The position numbers and the translations under genes were made by a program. From Methylibium sp. (GTDB lineage Bacteria > Pseudomonadota > Gammaproteobacteria > Burkholderiales > Burkholderiaceae_C), in the NCBI RefSeq assembly GCF_013817365.1, contig NZ_JACDCU010000006.1:1-34484 (forward strand): a stretch of 34,484 nt of DNA. Reading direction: 5' to 3'. This document shows, one piece after another, positions 1-10,102 of this stretch; within the stretch, counting starts at the first letter, position 1; each line of letters opens with the position of its first letter. The notes under the pieces were generated by a model. The model did no database searches. It worked only from the letters and a program-made list of their open reading frames with translations, and was not told the DNA's origin.

Positions 1-2725
1 GCTCGCGGTAGGCATCGGCGGCGGCGTGCCCGACGCCGGCCGGCAACAGGCCGCGCGCCTCGGCGAGCTGCAGCAGCGCGATGTTGCCCACGTCCTCGCG
101 CAGCGGCGGGTGCTCGGCGCTGTGCGCGAGCACGAGGGTCTGCACCGCGAACTCGACGTCCATCATGCCGCCCTCGCCATGCTTCACGTCGAAGCGCGGC
201 GCCCCGGCCTCAAGGCCCTGCCGCGGCAGCGGGTGGGCCGCGCGCACGCGCTCGCGCATGGCCTGGACCTCCTGGCGCAGCGCCTGCGGATCGCGCGGCG
301 CGGCCAGCACCGCGCGGCGCACCGCCTCCACTCTCGGCGCCAGGCTCGGTTCGCCGGCGCACCAGCGGGCGCGCGTGATGGCCTGGTGCTCCCAGGTCCA
401 GGCGGTATTGCTGCCGCGCTGGGTCTGGTAGCGCTCGAAGGCCGCGATCGACGTGACCAGCAGACCGGAATTGCCGTTGGGCCGCAGCGCCGTGTCGATG
501 TCGAACAGCTCGCCCGCTGGTGTGCGCAAGGTCAGCCAGTTGACCAGCTTGCGCGTGAAGGCGGCGTAAACCTCGGCCGCGCGGTCGGCGTCGGGCTCGT
601 CGGCGTCGTCGAACAGAAACACCACGTCGAGGTCCGAGCCGTAGCCCAGTTCCTTGCCGCCGAGCTTGCCGTAGGCGACCACGGCGTACCGCGGATCGTC
701 GCGGTGGCGCTGCCGCAGGTGCTGCCAGGCCCAGCGGATGGCGCAGTCGAGCGTGGCGTCGGCCAGCGCGGAGAGGTCGTCGGCGACCTGCTCGACCGTG
801 AGCTGGCCTTCGACGTCGCGCACCAGCGTGCGGAACACCTCGGCATGGTGGGCGCGGCGCAGCGTGTCGAGCAGCGACTCCTCGTCGGCCTGGCCGCCGC
901 GGGTCCAGGCGCCGTGGCGCTCGTGCAGGTCGCGCAGATAGGCTTCGCGTTCGAAGCGCACGCTGAGCGCACGCGCATCGGCCAGCTCGTCGATCACGCC
1001 GGGATAGCGCATCAGGTAGCGCATCGGCCAGCGGGCGAGGCCGAGCAGGCGCAGCAGCCTCGCCAGTACTTCGGGCCGCTCGGCGAGCAGGGCCAGGTAG
1101 CTCTCGCGGCGCAGGAGCGGTTCGATCCAGTCGATGAAGCGCAGCATCGGCTGGTAGTGCGCCGCGTCGCGCACGGCCGACGCTTGCGCATGCGGCGCGG
1201 TCGCGGCGACCGAGACGGCGGCGCGGGCGATCAGCCGGGCCAGGCGCTGCTTGGTCTCGTCGCGCAGCAAAGCCACCTTGGGCGTGGCGCAGAACGTCTT
1301 CACGCGCTCGGCGATGGGCGCCGGCAGCCGGCTCAGGAAGGCTTCGCTGTCCAGCGCGGGCGGCGGCCCGCCGCAGCTCTTGCAGCCGCCGTTGCTGTTG
1401 GCCGCGGGCGCGCGGCCGTCGTGCAGCAAGGCGTCGAACTCGGTCGCGACGAACTCGCGGTGGCCGCACAGCGTGTCGAGCAGCTCGCATGCGTCCTCGC
1501 GGCAGGCCAGGCCCATCGAGCGCGCGATCCAGCCGAGGTCGGCGTCATCGGTCGGCAGCACGTGGGTCTGCTGGTCGTCGAGATACTGAATGCGGTGTTC
1601 GAGGCGACGCAGGAAGCGGTAGGCCTCGCCGAGCTTCAGGGCCGTGTCGGGCTTCATCACGCCCACGGCGACCAGCCGGTCGAGTGCAGCGAGCGTCGAG
1701 CGCGTGCGCAGCTCGGGGTATTGACCGCCGCGCACGACCTGCAGCAATTGCACGATGAACTCGATTTCGCGGATGCCGCCGCGAGAGAGTTTCACGTCGT
1801 TGGCGCGTTCGGGCCGGCCGGCCGCGCGCTTGGCCGCCTCGTCGCGGATCTTGCGGTGCAGCTGGCGCAGGCCCTCGAACACGCCGTAGTCGAGGTAGCG
1901 GCGGAACACGAAGGGCACGACCACGTCGCGCAGGCACAGGGCCTCGCCGTTGCTCATCGCCGAGGCGGGCGCGACGACGCGGCTCTTGAGCCAGGCGAAG
2001 CGCTCCCACTCGCGGCCCTGCACCAGAAAGTACTCCTCCAGCATGGCCAAGCTCACCACCGCGGGCCCGGAGTTGCCGTTCGGTCGCAGCGCCAGGTCGA
2101 CGCGGAAGACGTTGCCGTCTTCGGTGGTCTCGCCGATCAGCGCGTAGAGCGTGCGAGCCACCTGGCTGAAGTACTCGTGGCCGGTGACGATGCCGCGGCC
2201 ATCGGCGCGCCCGGCGGTGGGGCCGTCTTCCTCGTAGACGTAGATGAGGTCGATGTCGGACGACACATTCAGCTCGCGCGCGCCGAGCTTGCCCATGCCC
2301 AGCACCCAGAAGCAAGAGCGCGTGCCGTCGGCGCGCAGCGGTGCGCCGTGCCGCGCGTCCTGTTCGTCGAAGGCCTGCGCCAGGGCTCGGTCGAGCGTCA
2401 CCTCGGCCAGCAGGCTCATGGTCCGGGTGACGGCGTCGAGCGGCAGCTGCGCCTCGACGTCCAGCACGGCCAGGCGCTCGATGACGAGCTGGCGCGCCAC
2501 GCGCAGCGCGGCGGGCAGGGCCCGCCCGCCTTCGGACAAGGTGTTGATCAGCGCGCCGATCACGTCGCGCGAGGGCAGGCCTGTCGGCAGCAGAGCGAGC
2601 TCGCCGGCGTAGCGGCGGCGGATGCGCTGCACGAAACGCGAATGCTCGGCCCGCGCAGTGCCGAGCAAGAGGGGGGCAGGGCGACCGGCGTCGGCCGCTG
2701 ATGCGTTGAGCAAGGAGGCCGTCAT
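1..2725 (-). CDS. glnE: Bifunctional glutamine synthetase adenylyltransferase/deadenylylase, 3' end truncated by window edge
   Basis: Minus-strand translation from ATG at 2725 reads MTASLLNASAADAGRPAPLLLGTARAEHSRFVQRIRRRY...FWVLGMGKLGARELNVSSDIDLIYVYEEDG...VAYGKLGGKELGYGSDLDVVFLFDDADE...DIDTALRPNGNSGLLV. Both GlnE nucleotidyltransferase motifs are present. Not in the ORF track because it runs off the window. Confidence 0.96.
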   Translation of the reverse strand, partial: MTASLLNASAADAGRPAPLLLGTARAEHSRFVQRIRRRYAGELALLPTGLPSRDVIGALINTLSEGGRALPAALRVARQLVIERLAVLDVEAQLPLDAVTRTMSLLAEVTLDRALAQAFDEQDARHGAPLRADGTRSCFWVLGMGKLGARELNVSSDIDLIYVYEEDGPTAGRADGRGIVTGHEYFSQVARTLYALIGETTEDGNVFRVDLALRPNGNSGPAVVSLAMLEEYFLVQGREWERFAWLKSRVVAPASAMSNGEALCLRDVVVPFVFRRYLDYGVFEGLRQLHRKIRDEAAKRAAGRPERANDVKLSRGGIREIEFIVQLLQVVRGGQYPELRTRSTLAALDRLVAVGVMKPDTALKLGEAYRFLRRLEHRIQYLDDQQTHVLPTDDADLGWIARSMGLACREDACELLDTLCGHREFVATEFDALLHDGRAPAANSNGGCKSCGGPPPALDSEAFLSRLPAPIAERVKTFCATPKVALLRDETKQRLARLIARAAVSVAATAPHAQASAVRDAAHYQPMLRFIDWIEPLLRRESYLALLAERPEVLARLLRLLGLARWPMRYLMRYPGVIDELADARALSVRFEREAYLRDLHERHGAWTRGGQADEESLLDTLRRAHHAEVFRTLVRDVEGQLTVEQVADDLSALADATLDCAIRWAWQHLRQRHRDDPRYAVVAYGKLGGKELGYGSDLDVVFLFDDADEPDADRAAEVYAAFTRKLVNWLTLRTPAGELFDIDTALRPNGNSGLLVTSIAAFERYQTQRGSNTAWTWEHQAITRARWCAGEPSLAPRVEAVRRAVLAAPRDPQALRQEVQAMRERVRAAHPLPRQGLEAGAPRFDVKHGEGGMMDVEFAVQTLVLAHSAEHPPLREDVGNIALLQLAEARGLLPAGVGHAAADAYRE

Positions 2726-2860
2726 CTGTGCTTCGGGGCTGTGCTAGCGTGGCGGCCGCTTACGGTGCGGTGCGGGCTCGCGGCGCAGCGATCCGAACCG
2801 CACGAAAGCGTGCGGCGCAATCGTCCGGTACCCGGCACCCTGCCGATCACGCTCTCGCTG

Positions 2861-5800
2861 ATGCTGACCATTCCGCCTTCCCCCCGCGTCCCCCGCCGTG
2901 CCGACGCCGGCACGCGGCGCCGCGTGCGCGCCGGCTGGCTGACGGCGCTGCGCTGGCTGGCGGCTGCGTTGTTGTTCTTGTGCAGCCTCGTGATCGCGGC
3001 CTGGCTCATTGTTCAATGGGGCATTCTGCCGCGTATCGAACACTGGCGTCCGCTGCTGGAAGCCCGCGCGAGTGAGGCTTTGGGCGTGCCGGTACGCATC
3101 GGTGTGATCAGCGTCACGCACGACAAGGACGGCCTGCGTTGGGCGCGCGCGATCGAGTTGCGTGATGTCGTGTTGCTCGAGCCTGCAGCGGCCGGCGTTG
3201 CGACGGCATCTGCGGCATCGGCCGTTTCGCCCATGCCGCGCTCGCCGTCTGCGTCTGCCGCGCCGACCGAAGGCCCGGCCTCCGGAGCCGCGTCCGCCGT
3301 ACCGACCGAGGGCCGGTCGTCCGCATCGCCGGCAGTGCGCGAAGCGCTGCGCCTGCCGCGCGTGCGCATTGCGCTGTCGCCGACCTCGCTCCTGCCCGGC
3401 TGGGACGGGCGCTGGCGATTGCGTTTCACGCAGTTGCTGATCGAGGGCGCACGGCTCGAATTGCGCCGCGACGCGCAGGGCCGCGTTCGCCTGGCGGGTC
3501 TGCCGGCGCACGGCGAGGGGGGCGGTGACGATGGGGCCGAGGACTGGTTCTTCAGCCAGCCCGAGTTCGTCTTGCGCGGTGCCATGCTCACCTGGTTCGA
3601 TGAGCAGCGCGCCGCCGTGCCGGTCGTGCTGAACGATGCGGACCTGACCGTGCGCAACGGCGTGCGCCGCCACGTGCTGAGCCTGAAAGCGACGCCGCCG
3701 CCGGACTGGGGCGCGCGCTTCACGCTGCAAGGCGACTTCACTCAGCCGCTGCTTGCGGGCACCGGCAGCGGCAATTCGCGCGTGCTGGCGCGGCCCGGCG
3801 ACTGGCGGCGCTGGCGCGGCACGGTCCGGGCCGACCTGCCGGCCATCGATCTGGCGGCGCTGCGCCTGCATGCCGAGCTGCCGTTCGGGCTGGAGAACGG
3901 CAGCGGCGCAATGACCGCCGAGTTCGATGTGCGGCAGGCGCGCGTGCTCGGCGCTCGCACCGAGCTGGCGCTGCGCGATGTCGTTCTGCGGCCCGATCCG
4001 CCGGTAGAGGTACAGGCGCCGGTGGAGGCGCTGACCTTCGCTGAAGTGGCCGGGCGCCTGAGCGGCCGGCTCGACAGGGCGGCGGACGGCCAGGCGACGG
4101 GCGGCGAGATCGTGGCCGAGCGCTTCGGCTTCAGCACCGCCGACGGCCGGGTCTGGCCGCCCGGTGACGCGTTGCTGCGCTGGCGCAACGCCGCCGACGG
4201 CACACTGGCCGGCGGCGAGCTTCGAGCCGAGCGCATCGATCTTTCCTTGCTGCACCAGACGCTGGTCGGGTTGCCGCCAGCATGGGTCGACGACGCGATG
4301 CGCGAGCGGCTGCGCTCGCTGGACCCGGGCGGCGTGGCCAGCGACGTGCAAGCGCGCTGGGACGGCGCACTGCACGCACCCTCCAGCTACCGCCTGCAGG
4401 CGCAGCTCGACGGACTGCGACTCGCCGCCGAGAACCCGGCCGCAGGCATCGAGCCGTCGGCGGCGTCTGCCGCCGGCTACCCCGTGCTCGGCCGGCCCGG
4501 CGTGTCCGGCGCAAACGTGGAACTGCTGGCGACCGAAACAGGCGGCAGCGCGCGGATCGCCCTGCACGGGGGCGCTCTCGAGTTTCCGGGCCTGTTCGCA
4601 CAGCCGCGGGTTGAACTCGACGAGCTCAGCGCCGACCTGAGCTGGCGCATCGATGCGGCTCCTGCCGGCGGCGGGCCGCAGCTCGAGCTGCGTGCACGCG
4701 ATGTGCGCTTCGCCAATGCCGACGCGCAGGGCGAATTCGACGCCGTGTGGTCACCTTCCGGGCTGGGCACGCCCTCGTCATCCGCCGCCGGGCTTGCCGG
4801 CGTTGCACCAGCCAGCGCCGCACCAGCCAGCGCGGCCCCTGCCGGCGCCGCACCTGCCGGCGCTGCAGCGCCAGCTCTTTTCAATCGACTGCCCGGCGTG
4901 CTCGACCTGCAGGGCCGATTGGGCCGAATCCAGGCCGCCCGCGTGGCCCGCTACCTGCCGCTGCACATTGCGGCGAACGTGCGCAGCCATGTCGAACAGG
5001 CGGTGCAGGGCGGACGCGCGACTGCGGTCGATTTCAGAATACGTGGCGACCTGCGTGATTTTCCGTTCGCCGCCGACAAGCAAGGCACAGCCGCGCACGG
5101 CGAGTTTCGCGTTGCCGCGCAACTACAGGATGTGCGTTTCGCGGTCCCGCACGATGACGCCGACGCTGCAGGCGCTGCCCGGCCTGCCGCCGCAAACGCA
5201 CGTCCCTGGCCCGTCTTCAGCGACGTGCAGGGCGAACTGGTCTTCGAGCGTCGCGCCATGGTCTTGAAGGGACTGCGCGGCCGGCTCGCCTCGGTCGGAA
5301 GCGGCGGCCTGCGGGTCGATGGCGTGCAGGGCGGTATCGCCGATTGGGACCATCAGGCGACGCTGCGGCTCGAAGGCGAGGCTCGCGGCCCGCTGACCGA
5401 CGCGCTGGCGTTCGTGAACAGCACGCCGGTCGGCGGCTGGATTAGCGACGCGCTGGCGCAAACCAGCGTGGGCGGCGCAAACCAGGCGCCGCTGGCGCTG
5501 CACCTGGCGCTGAGCATCCCGTTGCAGGGCGACGCTGCCGGCCGCCACACCGGCGACGAGGTGCCGCAGACCACGGCGGCAAGCAGCGTTCGCAAAGGCC
5601 TGCCGCGCTCGGCGGTCGGCGAACCGCCGGCCCGCGTGCGCGGTCGCCTCGTGCTGGCCGGCAACGACGTGCGCCTGCGCCCCGATCTGCCGCTGCTGAC
5701 CAACGCCAAGGCGCGCATCGCCTTCACCGAAGACAGCTTCGAGCTCGGCAACGGCAGCGCCGGCGTGCTCGGCGGCCAGGCCAGCGTGCAGGGCGCTCTC

Positions 5801-7609
5801 GGAGACGACGGCGCCCTGCGCTTCGACGTGCAAGGCACCGTCAGTGCCGAGAGTCTCGCGCGCGCCACCGAGCTCGGTGCACTGGCCCGTGCCGCCGCGC
5901 CGCTCAGCGGCCAGACCGCCTATCGGCTTGCGCTCGGCTTCAGCGAGGGCCAGACCCAATGGCAGCTCGACAGCGATCTGGTGGGCCTGGCCGCCGACCT
6001 GCCCGCACCCTTGCGCAAGGCTGCGCAGGAGGCGTGGCCGCTGCGGGTGCAGGCCGGCACGCCGGCCGAGCCGAGCTCCGCTGCAGCAGGAACACCGCGC
6101 GATTGGCTGCGGCTCGAACTCGGCCCCGAAAGCGCGCGCGTCTTGCAGATGAATTGGCTGCGCGAGCATGCGCCGGGCGGCACGCGCGTCCTGAGGGGCG
6201 GCATCGGCGTGTTCGACGCCGCGCCGCAGCCGGCCGAGGGCGTGGCGGCGAGCGTCAGGCTTTCCCGCCTCGATGTGGACGCTTGGCGGCGTGTCGCCGA
6301 AAACTGGAACGCAGGCGCAGGCGCAGGCGCAGGCGCAGGTCCGAGTCCGAGGTCGATCGGCGGTTCAGGGTCAGGGGCGCGCGCTAAAGGCGGGGCGAGT
6401 GCGACCGCGAGCGGTTTCGACGCCGGATACGCACCGAGCGCGCTGGCGCTGCAGGTGCAGGCGCTGCAGGTCGGCGGCCGGCAGTTCAACGGCGTGGTCG
6501 CCGGGCTGTCGCGCGGGCAGGGTGCCGAGGCCGCGCTGTGGCGAATCAACGTCGACGCGCGCGAGCTGCAGGGCTACGGCGAATATCACCCGGACGGCGT
6601 GCGGGGCGCCCAGGGGGCCGGGCGCATCCACGCCCGGCTGACCCGGCTCGCCTTGCCGCAGAGCGAGGCCGACGCCGTCGGCTCGCTGCTCGAGGAGGCG
6701 CCACCGACGCACTTGCCCGCGCTCGACGTGGCCATCGAGGACTTCGAGCTGCGCGGCAAGCGCCTCGGCCGCTTCGAGGTCGTGGCGCACAACCGCACGC
6801 TTGCCAGCGGCGCGGCCGGCTGGCAGCTCGAGCGGCTGGGGCTGACCACGCCCGAGGCCCAGTTCAGCGCCCACGGCGAATGGGCCGCACCCGCCAGTCC
6901 TGGCGCTCGGCGCCGTGCGGTGCTCGACTTCGAACTCCTTGTCGCCGACGGCGGCGAACTGCTCGCGCGCCTCGGCCAGGCCGGCGTGTTGCGCGGCGCC
7001 AAGGGAAAACTGGGCGGGCGGATCAGCTGGCTCGGTTCGCCGCTGGCCATCGATTACCCGAGCCTGGCAGGGCGCATGAAAATCGCCTTCGACCGTGGCC
7101 AGTTCCTGCAGGCCGACCCCGGCATCGCGAAGCTGCTCGGCGTGCTCAGCTTGCAGGCGCTACCCCGACGGCTGCTGCTCGACTTCCGCGACGTGTTCGA
7201 GCAGGGCTTCGCCTTCGACAGCGTCGGCGGCGACGCCACCATCGAGCAGGGCGTGGCCAGCACCCGCAACCTGCGCATGCGCGGCGTGCAGGCGGTGGTG
7301 CTGATGGAAGGCAGCGCCGACGTCGAGCACGAAACGCAGGACCTGCGCGTGTGGGTAGTGCCCGAGATCAACGCCGGCACCGCCTCGCTCGCCGTGGCGG
7401 TCATCAACCCTGCCGTCGGCCTGGGCAGCTTCCTCGCACAATGGCTGCTGCGTCGCCCGCTGGCACTGGCCGGCACGCGCGAGTTCCACGTCACGGGGCC
7501 GTGGGCGGAGCCGGAGGTCGAGCGCATCGAGCGCGGTTTCGGCGAGGCGCCGCCAGCGCTCGATGAGGCGCCGCCTTCGGTGCCGCCCGGGCCCACGACG
7601 GGTCAATGA
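2861..7609 (+). CDS. yhdP: YhdP family protein (AsmA-like, DUF3971/TIGR02099-type)
   Basis: Very long ORF (track start 2741, more likely ATG 2861) with an N-terminal TM segment (LRWLAAALLFLCSLVIAAWLIVQWGILPRIEHWRPLLEARASEALGVPVRIG) and C-terminal AsmA-like part (GRMKIAFDRGQFLQADPGIAKLLGVLSLQALPRRLLLDFRDVFEQGFAFD). Confidence 0.9.
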   Translation: MLTIPPSPRVPRRADAGTRRRVRAGWLTALRWLAAALLFLCSLVIAAWLIVQWGILPRIEHWRPLLEARASEALGVPVRIGVISVTHDKDGLRWARAIELRDVVLLEPAAAGVATASAASAVSPMPRSPSASAAPTEGPASGAASAVPTEGRSSASPAVREALRLPRVRIALSPTSLLPGWDGRWRLRFTQLLIEGARLELRRDAQGRVRLAGLPAHGEGGGDDGAEDWFFSQPEFVLRGAMLTWFDEQRAAVPVVLNDADLTVRNGVRRHVLSLKATPPPDWGARFTLQGDFTQPLLAGTGSGNSRVLARPGDWRRWRGTVRADLPAIDLAALRLHAELPFGLENGSGAMTAEFDVRQARVLGARTELALRDVVLRPDPPVEVQAPVEALTFAEVAGRLSGRLDRAADGQATGGEIVAERFGFSTADGRVWPPGDALLRWRNAADGTLAGGELRAERIDLSLLHQTLVGLPPAWVDDAMRERLRSLDPGGVASDVQARWDGALHAPSSYRLQAQLDGLRLAAENPAAGIEPSAASAAGYPVLGRPGVSGANVELLATETGGSARIALHGGALEFPGLFAQPRVELDELSADLSWRIDAAPAGGGPQLELRARDVRFANADAQGEFDAVWSPSGLGTPSSSAAGLAGVAPASAAPASAAPAGAAPAGAAAPALFNRLPGVLDLQGRLGRIQAARVARYLPLHIAANVRSHVEQAVQGGRATAVDFRIRGDLRDFPFAADKQGTAAHGEFRVAAQLQDVRFAVPHDDADAAGAARPAAANARPWPVFSDVQGELVFERRAMVLKGLRGRLASVGSGGLRVDGVQGGIADWDHQATLRLEGEARGPLTDALAFVNSTPVGGWISDALAQTSVGGANQAPLALHLALSIPLQGDAAGRHTGDEVPQTTAASSVRKGLPRSAVGEPPARVRGRLVLAGNDVRLRPDLPLLTNAKARIAFTEDSFELGNGSAGVLGGQASVQGALGDDGALRFDVQGTVSAESLARATELGALARAAAPLSGQTAYRLALGFSEGQTQWQLDSDLVGLAADLPAPLRKAAQEAWPLRVQAGTPAEPSSAAAGTPRDWLRLELGPESARVLQMNWLREHAPGGTRVLRGGIGVFDAAPQPAEGVAASVRLSRLDVDAWRRVAENWNAGAGAGAGAGPSPRSIGGSGSGARAKGGASATASGFDAGYAPSALALQVQALQVGGRQFNGVVAGLSRGQGAEAALWRINVDARELQGYGEYHPDGVRGAQGAGRIHARLTRLALPQSEADAVGSLLEEAPPTHLPALDVAIEDFELRGKRLGRFEVVAHNRTLASGAAGWQLERLGLTTPEAQFSAHGEWAAPASPGARRRAVLDFELLVADGGELLARLGQAGVLRGAKGKLGGRISWLGSPLAIDYPSLAGRMKIAFDRGQFLQADPGIAKLLGVLSLQALPRRLLLDFRDVFEQGFAFDSVGGDATIEQGVASTRNLRMRGVQAVVLMEGSADVEHETQDLRVWVVPEINAGTASLAVAVINPAVGLGSFLAQWLLRRPLALAGTREFHVTGPWAEPEVERIERGFGEAPPALDEAPPSVPPGPTTGQ

Positions 7610-7625
7610 GAAACCAGGAGACGGG

Positions 7626-8447
7626 ATGAAGATCGCTGCCGTGCAGATGCTGTCCACGCCTCGCGTGGAAGACAACCTCGCCAAGGCGCGTGCGCTGATC
7701 GCGCAGGCGGCGGCGGCCGGTGCCGAACTGGTGGCGCTGCCCGAGTACTTCTGCCTGATGGGCCGGCGCGAGACCGACAAGCTCGACATCGCCGAGCTGC
7801 CCGGCGCCGGCCCGATCCAGCGCATGCTCGCCGACACCGCGCGCGAGCAGCGCGTCTGGCTGGCCGGCGGCACGCTGCCGATGCGCATCGAGGGGCGCAG
7901 CGACCGGGTCAGCAACACCCAGCTGGTGTTCGCGCCCGACGGCAGCGTCGCGGCGCGTTACGACAAGATCCACCTGTTCCGCTTCGACGACGGCGAGCGC
8001 CGGCACGACGAGACGGCCACCTTGGTGGCCGGCAGCGAGCCGGTGGCTATCACGCTCACCGACCGTTCGGGTCGGGACTGGCGCGTGGGCTTGAGCATCT
8101 GTTACGACCTGCGCTTTCCCGAGCTCTACCGCGCCCTCATGCCGCCGCCCTGCGATCTGCTGCTGGTGCCTGCGGCCTTCACTTATCCGACCGGCGAGGC
8201 CCACTGGGAGCTGCTGCTGCGCGCCCGCGCGGTCGAGAACCAGTGCATGGTGCTGGCGCCGGCTCAGGGTGGACGGCACGAGAACGGCCGGCGGACCTGG
8301 GGCCACGCGATGGCGGTCGGTCCCTGGGGCGAAGTGCTCGCAGTGCGTGACGAGGAAGGGGCGGGCGTGGTGCTGGCCGAGCTGGACGCGCAGCGGCTCG
8401 CCGAGGTGAGGACGGCCTTGCCGGCCCTGGAGCATCGGGTGCTGTAA
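7626..8447 (+). CDS. Carbon-nitrogen hydrolase family protein (nitrilase/Nit-like amidase)
   Basis: MKIAAVQMLSTPRVEDNLAKA...ELVALPEYFCLMG...YDKIHLFRFDDG...VGLSICYDLRFPELYRALMPPPCDLLLVPAAFT: Glu, Lys and Cys motifs of the family. GGGATG start context. Confidence 0.92.
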   Translation: MKIAAVQMLSTPRVEDNLAKARALIAQAAAAGAELVALPEYFCLMGRRETDKLDIAELPGAGPIQRMLADTAREQRVWLAGGTLPMRIEGRSDRVSNTQLVFAPDGSVAARYDKIHLFRFDDGERRHDETATLVAGSEPVAITLTDRSGRDWRVGLSICYDLRFPELYRALMPPPCDLLLVPAAFTYPTGEAHWELLLRARAVENQCMVLAPAQGGRHENGRRTWGHAMAVGPWGEVLAVRDEEGAGVVLAELDAQRLAEVRTALPALEHRVL

Positions 8448-8530
8448 CACCGGCGTTTCGCGAGAACGAGGACAAGACTGCGGGGGCTTGCTTCGCCACG
8501 GCCACCGCGACTGTGCGCCGCGGCGCGGCC

Positions 8531-9799
8531 TCAGCGCCACCCGAACATCATCTGCCGCGCCAGCAGCCGCTTGGCCGGCGACAGCAGTTGCAGCCCCGCC
8601 AGACCGATGCCCCGCGCGCTGTTCAGTCCGGGCAGTCGCCAGGTGAAGCTGCGCGCAAGAAAATCAGTGGCGGCGATGAGCGCCCAGCGGTCTGGGGCGC
8701 GCTGCCACTCGACCCGCTGCAAGGCGGTGTCGATGTCGGGGCTGCGCTGCAGCGAGGCGACCAGCGCATGCGCGTCGCGCAGGCCGAGGTTCAGCCCCTG
8801 GCCGGCGACGGGGTGCAGCGTTTGCGCGGCATTGCCGATGCGCACGACCCGGCCGCGGCCGGCTGCTTCGCCCTTCTTGCGCCCTTCGACCAGCGTGCGC
8901 TCGGCGTTCAGGCCGAGCGCGAAGCGCTTGAGCGGCGTGATGGACGTGAGGCGGCCGACACGCTCGTGGAACACGGTGTTGAGCAAAGCCAGGCGCTGCG
9001 TGTCGTCCAGGTCCTGCACCGGGTCGTCGTCGGCATCGACGCACCACACCAGCGCGGCGCGGCGGACGCCGTCCCCGGCCGAGGGCAGCGGCAGGAGCGC
9101 AGCCGGTCCCTGGGGCGTGAAGCGCTCGTAGGCCGTGCCGGCCAGCGCGGCGTTCGCCGTGTCGGCCGGCAAAGTCACTTGGCCGACCCAGGCGGTCTGG
9201 CGGTAGTCGTGCGTCAGCGACTTGCGCGCCTGCAGGGCGAACACGCCGCCCTCGGCGACGACGGCGAGATCGAAACGCTCGGCAATGCCGGCATCTACTT
9301 CCACACCGCGACTGCCTGCGCCCTGCGCCCCGGGCAGTGATTTCAGCGCCACCACCGGCGTGGCGAAACGTGCGGCCAGCCGGCCGGGCTCCGCCATCAC
9401 GGCGGCCAACCAGGCCGCCTGCAAGGGGGCCACGATGGCGCCGTAGCTGGCCACGGCGCCGAACCGATCGACACCGCAGTCCTGCGCCGTGAGCAGCAGC
9501 TCCGGCTCGGGCAGGCGCAGCACCGAGGCGAGCATCGACGGCTGCTGCTGCGAGACATGCACCGCGGCGATCGGCACGCTGTTCGGTGCGATCTGCGGCC
9601 ACACGCCCAGGCGCTCGAACACTTGCACGCTGCCCAACGCGAGCGCCAAAGTGCGCGGGTCGCGAGACACGTCGAGCTCGGCGGGTCTGGAGTCGAAGAC
9701 GCTGATGCGTGCGGCGGGCAGCGCGTGCGCGGCGTGCAGTGCCAAGGCCAGGCCCACGGGGCCGGCGCCCACCACGGCAAGGGAAAGATCGGGGGTCAT
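8531..9799 (-). CDS. FAD-dependent UbiH/UbiF/VisC/COQ6-family hydroxylase
   Basis: MTPDLSLAVVGAGPVGLALALHAA (Rossmann GxGxxG), C-terminal RVVRIGNAAQTLHPVAGQGLNLGLRDAHALV (conserved GD/N-A-x-H-P-x-x-GQGxNxGxxDA motif). Confidence 0.9.
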   Translation of the reverse strand: MTPDLSLAVVGAGPVGLALALHAAHALPAARISVFDSRPAELDVSRDPRTLALALGSVQVFERLGVWPQIAPNSVPIAAVHVSQQQPSMLASVLRLPEPELLLTAQDCGVDRFGAVASYGAIVAPLQAAWLAAVMAEPGRLAARFATPVVALKSLPGAQGAGSRGVEVDAGIAERFDLAVVAEGGVFALQARKSLTHDYRQTAWVGQVTLPADTANAALAGTAYERFTPQGPAALLPLPSAGDGVRRAALVWCVDADDDPVQDLDDTQRLALLNTVFHERVGRLTSITPLKRFALGLNAERTLVEGRKKGEAAGRGRVVRIGNAAQTLHPVAGQGLNLGLRDAHALVASLQRSPDIDTALQRVEWQRAPDRWALIAATDFLARSFTWRLPGLNSARGIGLAGLQLLSPAKRLLARQMMFGWR

Positions 9800-10102
9800 G
9801 CTGAGGCTTCCATTCCTGCAGGTCATGCACCGTGCCCGGCGCAGGCTCGGGGCGGCGTTTCGACGGTGCGGGCATTGTGGGCGCAGGGCGCGAGTGCCTG
9901 CGATGCAGGCCGTCGTGCGACGCACCACTGCGCGGCGGCGACCTTCATCGAAGGCCACGCACTTGCAGCGCGCCTATTGCGGAGCGGCGAAACTCGTCGG
10001 TTTCGGCAGGACGCTGCAGCCGCTCGCCGGGCCGCGGGCCTTCGGAGGGCCAACGAACGAGCCGGCCGAACGAAACCTGTGCCATCCATCCAAGGAGCTC
10101 CC

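Noticed and set aside
26-2701. 891-aa plus-strand ORF covering glnE
   Set aside because: Exact antisense of the glnE reading frame; His/Ala/Arg/Gln-rich composition typical of shadow ORFs in high-GC DNA. GlnE motifs are clear on the other strand.
2744-4567. 607-aa minus-strand ORF in yhdP
   Set aside because: Shadow ORF of the yhdP coding frame.
7491-8540. 349-aa minus-strand ORF opposite the nitrilase
   Set aside because: Antisense to a gene with clear catalytic motifs.
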